From NCBI GenBank assembly GCA_016932295.1, contig JAFGDC010000413.1, positions 1 through 16,296 on the forward strand: a stretch of 16,296 nt of DNA, given 5' to 3'. This stretch comes from a candidate division CSSED10-310 bacterium. Its GTDB lineage: Bacteria > CSSED10-310 > JAFGDC01. Under the pieces are notes generated by a model. That model was given only the letters and a program-made list of their open reading frames with translations, ran no database searches and was not told the origin of the DNA. Positions 1 to 6,556 of the stretch are shown piece after piece; within the stretch, counting starts at the first letter, position 1, and every line of letters begins with the position of its first letter. The position numbers and the translations under genes were made by a program.

Positions 1-889
1 TGTGCCGGCCGATCAGCTCGGCCACGTCGAAGATCTCGCCGATCTCGAAAACCCGGGCGATCCCGGCTCGCTCAAAAGCGGCATCGTACACGCTGTCCGC
101 CGCCGCCAGTGCTCCTGTATGGGATGCCGCCGCCTCGGCCGATTCGGGGAAACGTCCCGCCTTGTACGCCACAATCGGCTTGGTGCGGGCGAACGCACGG
201 GTAGCCGTCATGAACTTCCTGACATCGGTGATGGATTCGATATAGAGTATGATCGATTCGGTCTTCTCATCCTCACCGAAGTAGTCGATGAGATGCCCGA
301 ACTCCACATCCAACATGTTGCCTACCGAAACGAAGTACGAAAAACCGATCTTCTCCTCGATGGCCCAATCCAACACAGAGGTGCAAAGCGCCCCGGACTG
401 CGAGATGAACGCCACGTTACCGGTCGTGGGCATACCCTCGGCAAAAGTGGCATTGAGCTTCAAGGACGGCACGATGATACCCAGGCAATTGGGACCGATA
501 ATGCGCATACCATCGAACTGCCGCTGAATTCGCAGGACCTCGGCTTCCAATTCCCGGCCGGCGTCACCTGCTTCCCTGAAGCCGGCGGAGATAATGATAA
601 TACCCAACACACCGGCCTCGCCACACTCCCTGACGATACCCGGAACCTGGCCGGCGGGGGCGCAGATGATCGCCAGGTCGGGCACCCTGGGAAGGGACCG
701 CAGATCGGGGAAACAGGGTATGCCCATCACCGCCTCGGCGGTTGGATTGACCGGATAGACCACTCCCCGGAAACCGGCGCCCACCAGGTTGCGCAATACC
801 GTTCCTCCCGGGCTCTTGGGATTCCCGGTCACGCCTATCACGGCAATTCTGTGCGGCTTGAATATGCGATCCAGCTTGTGCACATCCAC
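1..889 (-). CDS. ADP-forming acyl/acetyl-CoA synthetase, N-terminal (CoA-binding) part, cut by window edge
   Basis: This is the first 296 codons of an NDP-forming acetyl-CoA synthetase (succinyl-CoA ligase-like superfamily), which converts acetyl-CoA or another acyl-CoA, ADP and phosphate to acid, CoA and ATP in the cytoplasm. The visible part holds a Rossmann-like CoA-binding domain (about residues 5-130, beginning RIAVIGVTGNP), the GPNCLG motif at 132-137, a SQSGA motif, and SHTGA with His257, the residue phosphorylated in characterised ADP-forming acetyl-CoA synthetases. The GTG start at 889 is chosen because AAGGAGG lies 6 bases upstream; a second GTG at 883 is less well spaced. The frame is open to the left edge, so I cannot tell a stand-alone alpha subunit (about 460 residues) from a fused alpha-beta enzyme (about 700). 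A protein acetyltransferase fusion of the same fold is a less likely alternative. A likely promoter lies just upstream. Confidence 0.88.
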   Translation of the reverse strand, partial: MDVHKLDRIFKPHRIAVIGVTGNPKSPGGTVLRNLVGAGFRGVVYPVNPTAEAVMGIPCFPDLRSLPRVPDLAIICAPAGQVPGIVRECGEAGVLGIIIISAGFREAGDAGRELEAEVLRIQRQFDGMRIIGPNCLGIIVPSLKLNATFAEGMPTTGNVAFISQSGALCTSVLDWAIEEKIGFSYFVSVGNMLDVEFGHLIDYFGEDEKTESIILYIESITDVRKFMTATRAFARTKPIVAYKAGRFPESAEAAASHTGALAAADSVYDAAFERAGIARVFEIGEIFDVAELIGRH

Positions 890-930
890 CTTCGGCCTCC
901 TTCCCGCCGGTTCTGTGACTCGGCGCCGTC

Positions 931-959
931 AATCTAACACCGGCGCCCGAGACGGACAA
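931..959 (-). promoter_or_regulatory. Likely sigma70-type promoter of the acyl-CoA synthetase gene
   Basis: Reading the minus strand, TTGTCC (959-954) is followed by a 17-base spacer and TAGATT (936-931), with TGT immediately before the -10 box, an extended -10 feature. The predicted start point near 924 would give a leader of roughly 35 bases carrying the AAGGAGG site. This is a pattern match only. It suggests the gene is transcribed separately from the cyclase gene 298 bases upstream. Confidence 0.4.
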
Positions 960-1187
960 GACAGTCGCCCCACCCTCAAGCAACCGCCAATGATCGGGAG
1001 AAGTGTCATGCAGATCTGGTGGACGCATTTCAGGGGTTTTCGCTCAGTCCACGGGGCAATGTGCCTGTCAAAAACGGTCAATCGACCTGCTTGAAGCAAT
1101 TTCAGCCTTCTTAAGGCGTTGACTGGAAGCGCTTATCGACGAATAGCACAAGATTCCGGGTACGACCCCGGCCTTCCCGCCTCCCCG

Positions 1188-2009
1188 CTACTCTTCCGGT
1201 GGCGCGATCGCAACAATGCGACACATGGATGATTCCAGTTCCATGCCTTTCAGCGGGAAACAACCGATCCACACACGCCGGTCACGGATCTCGTCGATCT
1301 CGCCGCCGAGATTTTCCGCATGCACGATCTTCTTGGGAAACAGTTTGAGATGCATTACCTGGTAGTATTCTTCCAGTGGGAACAACTCGTCCCACTTCTT
1401 GCCGTGCCGCTCGAGCAGCTTGGCTTCGGCAGCGGCGAACAGTCTCGGGTGCCAGTCACGAATAATGGTGTTCATGGGATGATCGGCGCTGCCGCAATCA
1501 ACCCCGATCCACTTGATCTTCATGTCCATGACCCATTCGTGAAAACCGGGACCCGGACCTGGATGCTTGACGAAATACCGGATTTCATCGGATGCCGGCT
1601 GATCCCATCCATAACGGTGGTATCCGGTGTTGATGATCAGTATGTCGCCTTTCTTTATCTCAACCTTGCTCATAAGCAGCTCAGGACTGTAGAGATCGTA
1701 ATCGCCCACATCACCGGAGATGTCCACCACGACGCCGGGACCGATCCATTCCGAGAGCGGCACCTGGCCAATGGTCCGGCCGCTGGCGTGAAAGTGGATC
1801 TCGCCGTCCATGTGCGTCCCCACATGATTGCTGGTGGTGATGATCTGCCCATTGGCCCCCTGACCCATATGCGCGCCGGCGATCCGTTTGAAGTACTGCA
1901 CGCTCAACGGCACATAGCTGGGCCACGGCGGCGTGTGCACGCTAAGCTTTTGGGTCAAGTCGTAAATCCGCACATCGTTCATGAATTTGAAGAACGTCTG
2001 TGTATCCAT
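1188..2009 (-). CDS. Cyclase-family metal-dependent hydrolase (kynurenine formamidase-like)
   Basis: A 273-residue protein of the cyclase family (Pfam PF04199), which includes arylformamidases, isatin hydrolases and related amide or ring hydrolases using a divalent metal such as Mn or Zn. The family signature HxGTHxDxxxHF is complete: His62, Gly64-Thr65-His66, Asp68, His72-Phe73. Length is in the usual range. A Shine-Dalgarno AGGAGGATGA sits about 5 bases before the ATG, which supports this start. No signal peptide is visible, so it is probably cytoplasmic. The substrate cannot be told from the sequence, and the neighbours (an acyl-CoA synthetase downstream on the same strand, a divergent hydrogenase operon upstream) do not point to tryptophan catabolism, so the name formamidase should not be assumed. 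No convincing terminator follows it; a 5-bp stem near 1150-1165 has no T tract. Confidence 0.85.
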   Translation of the reverse strand: MDTQTFFKFMNDVRIYDLTQKLSVHTPPWPSYVPLSVQYFKRIAGAHMGQGANGQIITTSNHVGTHMDGEIHFHASGRTIGQVPLSEWIGPGVVVDISGDVGDYDLYSPELLMSKVEIKKGDILIINTGYHRYGWDQPASDEIRYFVKHPGPGPGFHEWVMDMKIKWIGVDCGSADHPMNTIIRDWHPRLFAAAEAKLLERHGKKWDELFPLEEYYQVMHLKLFPKKIVHAENLGGEIDEIRDRRVWIGCFPLKGMELESSMCRIVAIAPPEE

Positions 2010-2090
2010 GTCATCCTCCTCGCCGGCGCAGGGTGAATCAGAAGCGCCGCCGCCGGCCGGAACAGCATCGGCGGTCGCATTTACGGGAGT

Positions 2091-2119
2091 ATTATACTAG
2101 CGATCTTCGGCGATTAATG
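2091..2119 (-). promoter_or_regulatory. Possible promoter of the cyclase gene
   Basis: On the minus strand a perfect -10 hexamer TATAAT lies at 2096-2091. The hexamer 17 bases upstream (2119-2114, CATTAA) is a poor -35 match and there is no TG extension. The predicted leader to the ATG at 2009 would be about 75 bases. Given the weak -35 element it might need an activator, or may be a chance match. Confidence 0.25.
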
Positions 2120-2258
2120 AAAGCGGCAGGGGAAACTCTAATCAGAAATACCCACCAGGGGGAATGGCGGCGGAAATGATGAAGTCGTTCAGAGGTGGAA
2201 AAATCACTTGCAAATTAAACGAAAGATAGTTAATGATCATCACCTTGGTTTGGAGATT

Positions 2259-2279
2259 CCCGCCGGTGCGGCCGGCGGG
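2259..2279 (+). other. Stable hairpin in the leader of the hydrogenase operon
   Basis: CCCGCCGG (2259-2266) and CCGGCGGG (2272-2279) form a perfect 8-bp G/C stem around a 5-base loop (TGCGG). It lies 28 bases before the Shine-Dalgarno of the response regulator gene. No T tract follows on the plus strand, so it is not an intrinsic terminator for the operon. It could stabilise the mRNA 5' end or be an operator with dyad symmetry. Confidence 0.5.
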
Positions 2280-2319
2280 TGCGGCAAAAACCAGATAACC
2301 TCAACAAAAGGAGTTGGTT

Positions 2320-2703
2320 TTGGCGAAAATCCTGGTAGTCGACGATGATCCAGATGTGGTGGAGGCAATCGAGATCCTCCTCACCAGCGCCGGACACGAA
2401 GTCGGCACGGCTGGCAACCGCGAAGAAGGCATGAAGGCGGTTGAAAGTTTCAATCCCGACATGTGCATCCTCGACGTGATGATGGAGGAGCCGGATGACG
2501 GTTTCGTGATGGCGCAGGCTCTGCGCCGGCAAAAGTTCACGAAACCCATTTTGATCCTGACCAGCATCGGCAAGGTAACCGGCATGGATTTCGGCAGGGA
2601 CGACGCAATGGTGCCGGTGGATGATTTTCAGGAGAAGCCCATCAAGCCGGCAGACCTGCTCAACAAGGTCAACGGGCTGCTCAACAAGGCCGGAGGTGCC
2701 TGA
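2320..2703 (+). CDS. Receiver-only response regulator, first gene of the [FeFe] hydrogenase operon
   Basis: A 127-residue CheY-like receiver domain with no output domain. The phosphorylation site is intact: acidic pair Asp8/Asp9 (VDDD), acceptor Asp52 (CILDVMM), Thr81 (ILTS) and Lys106 (EKPIKP). I start it at the TTG at 2320, giving MAKILVVDDD, because AAGGAG at 2308-2313 is spaced 6 bases from it; another TTG at 2314 directly abuts that site and is unlikely. Its stop codon overlaps the ATG of the HydC-like gene in TGATG, so the two are probably translationally coupled. As a lone receiver it probably acts by protein contact or in a phosphorelay rather than by binding DNA. No kinase is adjacent; the soluble histidine kinase at 9474-10772 is a possible partner, which is inference. 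Confidence 0.9.
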   Translation: MAKILVVDDDPDVVEAIEILLTSAGHEVGTAGNREEGMKAVESFNPDMCILDVMMEEPDDGFVMAQALRRQKFTKPILILTSIGKVTGMDFGRDDAMVPVDDFQEKPIKPADLLNKVNGLLNKAGGA

Positions 2704-3218
2704 TGCTTGTCACTCAACGTGATCGACAACGAGACGAAATCATCGCACTGGCGGACGAGCTGGGTCATGAGCGGAGTGCGATGATCCCTATATTGCAGGG
2801 GATACAGAAGAAGTATGGGTTCATCTCCGAGTATGCCATGCAAGTGCTTGCGGACACGCTGGGGATTCATCCGGTCGAGGTCAACAGCGTGGTCTCTTTT
2901 TACAGTTTCCTCTACACAGAGCCAAAAGGCAGATTTGTGATTCGGCTGTGCAAGACCATCTCCTGCATGATGAAGGGCACGCAGTACGTGGCCCGGCAGT
3001 TGGAGAACGACCTGGGGATCAGCTTCGGCGAGACCACCGGCGACAGCAGGTTCAGCCTCGAATGGGTGAACTGCCTGGGCATGTGTGACCAGGGTCCGGC
3101 GATGCTGGTCAACGATAAGGTCTACACGCATGTCACACCGGAGGCGGTACACGAGATTATCGAGGAATGCCGCAGCGTGTTCGGTGTTCATGCCATGCAG
3201 GGTAAGGGAGGTCTGTGA
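2703..3218 (+). CDS. hydC: NAD-dependent [FeFe] hydrogenase, NuoE/HydC-like [2Fe-2S] subunit
   Basis: A 171-residue protein of the NuoE/HndA/HydC family (thioredoxin-like [2Fe-2S] ferredoxin). An N-terminal helical part (about residues 10-65, with ILQGIQKKYGFIS) is followed by the thioredoxin-like fold with the four cluster ligands Cys83, Cys88, Cys124 and Cys128 (CKTISC and CLGMC). In the trimeric complex it transfers electrons near the flavin of the HydB subunit. The ATG overlaps the stop of the response regulator gene and has GGAGG 7 bases upstream; its end overlaps the region of the next ribosome-binding site. Length and motif spacing are normal. The position before hydB and hydA-like genes distinguishes it from a complex I NuoE. 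Confidence 0.92.
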   Translation: MLVTQRDRQRDEIIALADELGHERSAMIPILQGIQKKYGFISEYAMQVLADTLGIHPVEVNSVVSFYSFLYTEPKGRFVIRLCKTISCMMKGTQYVARQLENDLGISFGETTGDSRFSLEWVNCLGMCDQGPAMLVNDKVYTHVTPEAVHEIIEECRSVFGVHAMQGKGGL

Positions 3219-3220
3219 TC

Positions 3221-4414
3221 ATGATTGGGACCAAGAATGTTGGAAAACTGACCTTCGCATCCATCCCCGCCGAGGCCGGTCTCAAGAAGATACTGGAAGC
3301 CAGCCGGGCCGACATCCTCAACGAGATCAAGATCTCCGGCCTAAAGGGCCGGGGTGGCGCTGGGTTCCCCACCGCCACTAAGTGGAACCTGGCTGCTTCC
3401 GCCAAGGGCACGCTGAAGTACGTGATTTGCAACGCCGACGAGGGCGAGCCAGGCACCTTCAAGGACCGCCTTATCCTGACCGATTATCCGGACCTGGTAT
3501 TCGAGGGTATGACGATCGCCGGATATGTGATCGGCGCCAAGGTGGGTATCGTCTATCTGAGGGCCGAGTATACGCATCTGCGCAATCATCTGGAGGAAGT
3601 GCTGGCCAGGCGGCGCAACGCCAACCTGCTGGGCGATACTATCCTGGGCAAGGCCGGATTCGATTTTGACATTCACATCCACATGGGCTCCGGCGCTTAT
3701 GTATGCGGAGAGGAAACCGCGCTCATCGAATCCCTCGAGGGTCATCGTGGTGAGCCGCGCAACCGACCGCCTTTCCCGGTCGACACTGGTTTCTACAATC
3801 GCCCCACCACGGTGAACAATGTCGAGACATTGACCTGGGTGCCCAGCATTCTGGCCAAAGGCGCCGCGTGGTTCAAGAGCATGGGCACGGAACGATCAAC
3901 CGGCCTGAAGCTGTTCAGTATCTCCGGAGACTGCGAACGCCCGGGCGTGTACGAATTTCCCATGGGCATCACCATCGCCGACCTGCTCAAGGAAGTCGGC
4001 GGGGGAAATGCCAAGGCGGTGCAGATCGGCGGCGCTTCCGGACACTGCGTCCCAGCCGCTGATTTTTCACGCACCATCGCCTTCGAAGACATCTCCACTG
4101 GTGGCTCCGTGATTGTATTCGGTCCCGAACGCGACATGCTCGAAGTGGCTGAAAACTTCCTGGAATTCTTCGTGGACGAGTCCTGCGGACAATGCACACC
4201 CTGCCGGCATGGCAACCGGGTGCTTCTGGAAGGCGTCCGTCTCATGCGAAAAGGCGAATGTTCCACCAGATATCTAAACCAACTGCTCTCACTCTCGGAG
4301 ACCATGCAACTGGCTTCGAAGTGCGGTCTTGGTCAATCCAGTCCGAATGCGTTTGTCTCCATCGTCCACGGTTTCAGAAACGAAATCATGGGTCGCACCA
4401 ATTCCGCCGAGTAA
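3221..4414 (+). CDS. hydB: NAD-dependent [FeFe] hydrogenase, NuoF/HydB-like flavoprotein subunit (short form)
   Basis: A 397-residue NuoF/HydB-family subunit that binds FMN, NAD(H) and one [4Fe-4S] cluster. Visible motifs are the glycine-rich GRGGAGFPTATKW (residues 43-55) and NADEGEPGTFKDR (71-83), both part of the flavin/nucleotide site, YVCGEETALIESLEG, and the cluster ligands Cys322, Cys325, Cys328 (CGQCTPC) and Cys368. I start it at ATG 3221, spaced 8 bases from AGGGAGGT; an in-frame GTG at 3215 is only 2 bases from that site. It is much shorter than bifurcating HydB proteins (about 600 residues): both the N-terminal [2Fe-2S] thioredoxin-like domain and the C-terminal 2[4Fe-4S] ferredoxin domain are absent, with only about 40 residues before the glycine-rich motif. 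No sign of a frameshift: the upstream gene is HydC and the stop is followed at once by hydA. Confidence 0.92.
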   Translation: MIGTKNVGKLTFASIPAEAGLKKILEASRADILNEIKISGLKGRGGAGFPTATKWNLAASAKGTLKYVICNADEGEPGTFKDRLILTDYPDLVFEGMTIAGYVIGAKVGIVYLRAEYTHLRNHLEEVLARRRNANLLGDTILGKAGFDFDIHIHMGSGAYVCGEETALIESLEGHRGEPRNRPPFPVDTGFYNRPTTVNNVETLTWVPSILAKGAAWFKSMGTERSTGLKLFSISGDCERPGVYEFPMGITIADLLKEVGGGNAKAVQIGGASGHCVPAADFSRTIAFEDISTGGSVIVFGPERDMLEVAENFLEFFVDESCGQCTPCRHGNRVLLEGVRLMRKGECSTRYLNQLLSLSETMQLASKCGLGQSSPNAFVSIVHGFRNEIMGRTNSAE

Positions 4415-4428
4415 GGGGGTATATGCAA

Positions 4429-6354
4429 ATGCCAGAAAAGAAATTCACCGAAGAGACCTCCCGCGCGCCCGTCAGCCAGCGGGGGCAATCGGTCACGGAA
4501 TCAGAGACCAACGCCATCGGCGGACTTATCACCGCCACCATCGACACCATGCAGGTGAAGGTTCCCATGGGTACCACCATCCTGCAGGCAGCGCGGCAGT
4601 TGGGTATTCACATCCCGACTCTCTGCTATCACGAGGATCTCTGCATCGCGGGTGTCTGTCGCGTGTGCGTGGTGGAAGTGGAAGGAATGAGGACACTGCA
4701 GGCCGCCTGCGCGTATCCCATCACCCAACCCATCACCGTCAAGACCCACACCTTGCCCGTCCGTCGCGCCCGTCGAAACATCATCGACCTGCTGCTCAGC
4801 AATCATTACGGCGAGTGCTATGCTTGCAGCCGCAACGGCAACTGCGAGCTGCAGAACCTGGCCAAGGAATACGGAGTCGATGAGTTCCGTTTCGGCCATC
4901 CGACCGAACCGATGTTCGAAATGGACTTCTCCAGCCACAGTGTGCGTCGCGACATGAATAAGTGCGTGCTCTGTCGCCGCTGTGTCCGCACCTGCATCGA
5001 CATGCAGGAGGTCGGCGTGCTCGAAGTGCTGGGCCGCAGTGCTGACTCCAGGGTCGCCACCTTCATGGAAAAACCTCTGGCCGATGTCATCTGCATCAAT
5101 TGCGGTCAGTGCATCAACCGGTGCCCGACCGGTGCCCTTACCGCCTACGATGTCACCGATGAAGTCTGGGCCGCCATCGATGACCCCACCAAGCACGTTG
5201 TGATACAAACCGCACCCAGTCCCCGCGCCGGCATCGGCGAATGCTTCGGACTCGAACCAGGGCATGCCCTCACCTTCGAGATGAACACGGCACTTCGTGA
5301 CATGGGATTCGACAAAGTATTCGACACCAACTTCAGCGCTGACCTGACCATCATGGAAGAAGGCACCGAGCTGCTGCTTCGCCTGCACAAAGCCCTCGTT
5401 CTGAAGGACGATTCCGTGGCGTTGCCGCAATTCACGAGCTGCTCACCCGGCTGGGTCAAGTACATCGAACACTTCTATCCCGAGTACCTGCCCCATGTAT
5501 CCTCCGCCAAGAGCCCGCAACAAATGTTCGGCGCACTCATCAAGACTTACTACGCCAAGAAGAACAACATCGATCCCAAGGACATCATCAGTGTCGCCCT
5601 CATGCCTTGCTCCGCCAAGAAGTATGAATGCAACCGGCCGGAAATGGCAGACAGCGGCTACAAGGATGTCGATTATGGCTTGACCACCCGCGAACTGGGC
5701 AAGATGATCTCCGAAGCTGGCATTTTCCTGCCTACTATGCCGAAGAGCGATTTCAACGATCCCTTCGGAACCGCCACGGGTTCAGGTGTCATCTTCGGCG
5801 CCACCGGCGGCGTGATGGAATCGGCCCTGCGAACCGTGATCGAACTGGTAATGGGTGTCAAGATAGAGGACATATTCGACAACGCTGAAATCGACCCGGT
5901 CCGCGGTATGGAAGGCGTACGCATAGCGGAATTCGCCATCAACAAGGTCGGTCCCGTGCCAGCGCTCCTGCAGCACCTGGTACCTGATTGGGAGTGGTTG
6001 AAGGGCATCACCCTCAAGGTCGCCATATGCCACGGTACCGCCAACGCCAAGAAGGTCATGGAAGACATCAAAGCCGGCGGTCCGCTCAGCCAGTGCCATT
6101 TCATCGAATTCATGGCATGTCCCGGCGGCTGCCTCGGCGGCGGCGGTCAGCCCATCCCCACCTCTCCCGAAATTCGTAAAGCCCGCGCCCGAGCCATCTA
6201 TGCCGAAGACCGTGCATACGAAATCCGCAAATCCTACGAAAACCCCGCCATCATTACCATTTACAGTGAGTTCCTCACCGACGGTCCCTGCGGGCATACC
6301 GCCCACAAGCTGCTCCATACTCACTACACACCACGAGGTAAGTACATCGAGTAA
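4429..6354 (+). CDS. hydA: [FeFe] hydrogenase catalytic subunit (group A, NAD-linked trimeric type)
   Basis: The H2-activating subunit, 641 residues. In order: a [2Fe-2S] ferredoxin domain (Cys66, Cys77, Cys80, Cys94), a His-Cys3 [4Fe-4S] domain (His126, Cys130, Cys133, Cys139), a two-[4Fe-4S] ferredoxin domain (Cys179/182/185/189 and Cys222/225/228/232), then the H-cluster domain and a C-terminal small-subunit-like segment (HKLLHTHY). H-cluster motifs: L1 TSCSPGW (336-342), L2 MPCSAKKYE (Cys394), L3 EFMACPGGCLGGG (Cys564, Cys568). L1 differs from the textbook TSCCP by Ser339. This is the M3-type architecture without the extra C-terminal [2Fe-2S] domain of Thermotoga HydA. ATG 4429 is spaced 9 bases from AGGGGG; ATG 4423, two codons earlier, is the alternative but sits only 3 bases from it. 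A cytoplasmic complex with the preceding HydC and HydB is expected. Confidence 0.94.
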   Translation: MPEKKFTEETSRAPVSQRGQSVTESETNAIGGLITATIDTMQVKVPMGTTILQAARQLGIHIPTLCYHEDLCIAGVCRVCVVEVEGMRTLQAACAYPITQPITVKTHTLPVRRARRNIIDLLLSNHYGECYACSRNGNCELQNLAKEYGVDEFRFGHPTEPMFEMDFSSHSVRRDMNKCVLCRRCVRTCIDMQEVGVLEVLGRSADSRVATFMEKPLADVICINCGQCINRCPTGALTAYDVTDEVWAAIDDPTKHVVIQTAPSPRAGIGECFGLEPGHALTFEMNTALRDMGFDKVFDTNFSADLTIMEEGTELLLRLHKALVLKDDSVALPQFTSCSPGWVKYIEHFYPEYLPHVSSAKSPQQMFGALIKTYYAKKNNIDPKDIISVALMPCSAKKYECNRPEMADSGYKDVDYGLTTRELGKMISEAGIFLPTMPKSDFNDPFGTATGSGVIFGATGGVMESALRTVIELVMGVKIEDIFDNAEIDPVRGMEGVRIAEFAINKVGPVPALLQHLVPDWEWLKGITLKVAICHGTANAKKVMEDIKAGGPLSQCHFIEFMACPGGCLGGGGQPIPTSPEIRKARARAIYAEDRAYEIRKSYENPAIITIYSEFLTDGPCGHTAHKLLHTHYTPRGKYIE

Positions 6355-6373
6355 CCATAAAGGTTCCTGTTCG

Positions 6374-6402
6374 AAAGCCGGCCGTTTCGGCCGGCTTTTT
6401 TT
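6374..6402 (+). terminator. Intrinsic terminator of the hydrogenase operon
   Basis: A perfect 11-bp stem, AAAGCCGGCCG (6374-6384) pairing with CGGCCGGCTTT (6388-6398), closes a TTT loop and runs into seven T residues (6396-6402), 19 bases after the hydA stop. On the minus strand only three T residues follow, so it works mainly for the plus-strand operon. Confidence 0.93.
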
Positions 6403-6534
6403 ACCTGGACAGCACCGGTTCGCGCCTGCAGTGCACACAACACCACCGGCGGGCACTGTATCAGATTTCGCCGCCGTTCCCAGACACACAGCCAACGGCA
6501 TGACTGCTTGGATCCGGAAGTCCGGTCAATGAGG

Positions 6535-6555
6535 GTTCCCGCCGGAACGGGCGGG
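6535..6555. other. Inverted repeat directly after the FG-GAP gene stop
   Basis: CCCGCC (6538-6543) and GGCGGG (6550-6555) can pair around GGAACG; an overlapping alternative pairs GTTCC (6535-6539) with GGAAC (6544-6548). It begins immediately after the TGA of the minus-strand FG-GAP gene. No T tract follows on either strand, so it would be a weak or non-intrinsic terminator at best. Confidence 0.3.
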
Positions 6556-6556
6556 G

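Larger units (their letters stand above)
2010..2319. other. Divergent intergenic region between cyclase gene and hydrogenase operon
   Basis: This 310-base gap holds no credible gene. It must contain the promoters for the minus-strand cyclase gene and the plus-strand response regulator-hydrogenase operon. On the minus strand a perfect TATAAT occurs at 2096-2091. On the plus strand an AT-rich stretch at 2200-2240 contains TTGCAA at 2208-2213, but no good -10 follows at the right distance. A strong hairpin lies at 2259-2279. The hydrogenase promoter itself is not identified with confidence. Confidence 0.6.

Noticed and set aside
2..937. Long open frame on the plus strand opposite the acyl-CoA synthetase
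   Set aside because: It has no domain pattern and no ribosome-binding site, and lies antisense to a clear conserved gene; high GC makes such long antisense frames common.
1140..1187. Terminator after the cyclase gene
   Set aside because: Only a short CCGGG/CCCGG stem is found and no T tract follows on the minus strand.
890..1187. A small gene in the gap between the acyl-CoA synthetase and cyclase genes
   Set aside because: Open frames here have no ribosome-binding site or recognisable protein pattern; the region is explained as promoter and leader.
1320..2036. Plus-strand open frame of 238 codons opposite the cyclase gene
   Set aside because: The minus strand encodes a complete cyclase-family protein with intact metal-binding motif; the plus frame shows nothing recognisable.
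2196..2212. Sigma54-like promoter before the hydrogenase operon (TGG then TTGCA)
   Set aside because: The GG at 2197-2198 and GC at 2210-2211 are separated by 11 bases; sigma54 promoters need 10, and the -24 element otherwise matches poorly.
4192..4428. Extension of HydA upstream into the hydB gene
   Set aside because: The frame is open to 4192 but overlaps the conserved C-terminal cluster region of HydB in another frame; ATG 4429 (or 4423) right after the hydB stop has a ribosome-binding site.
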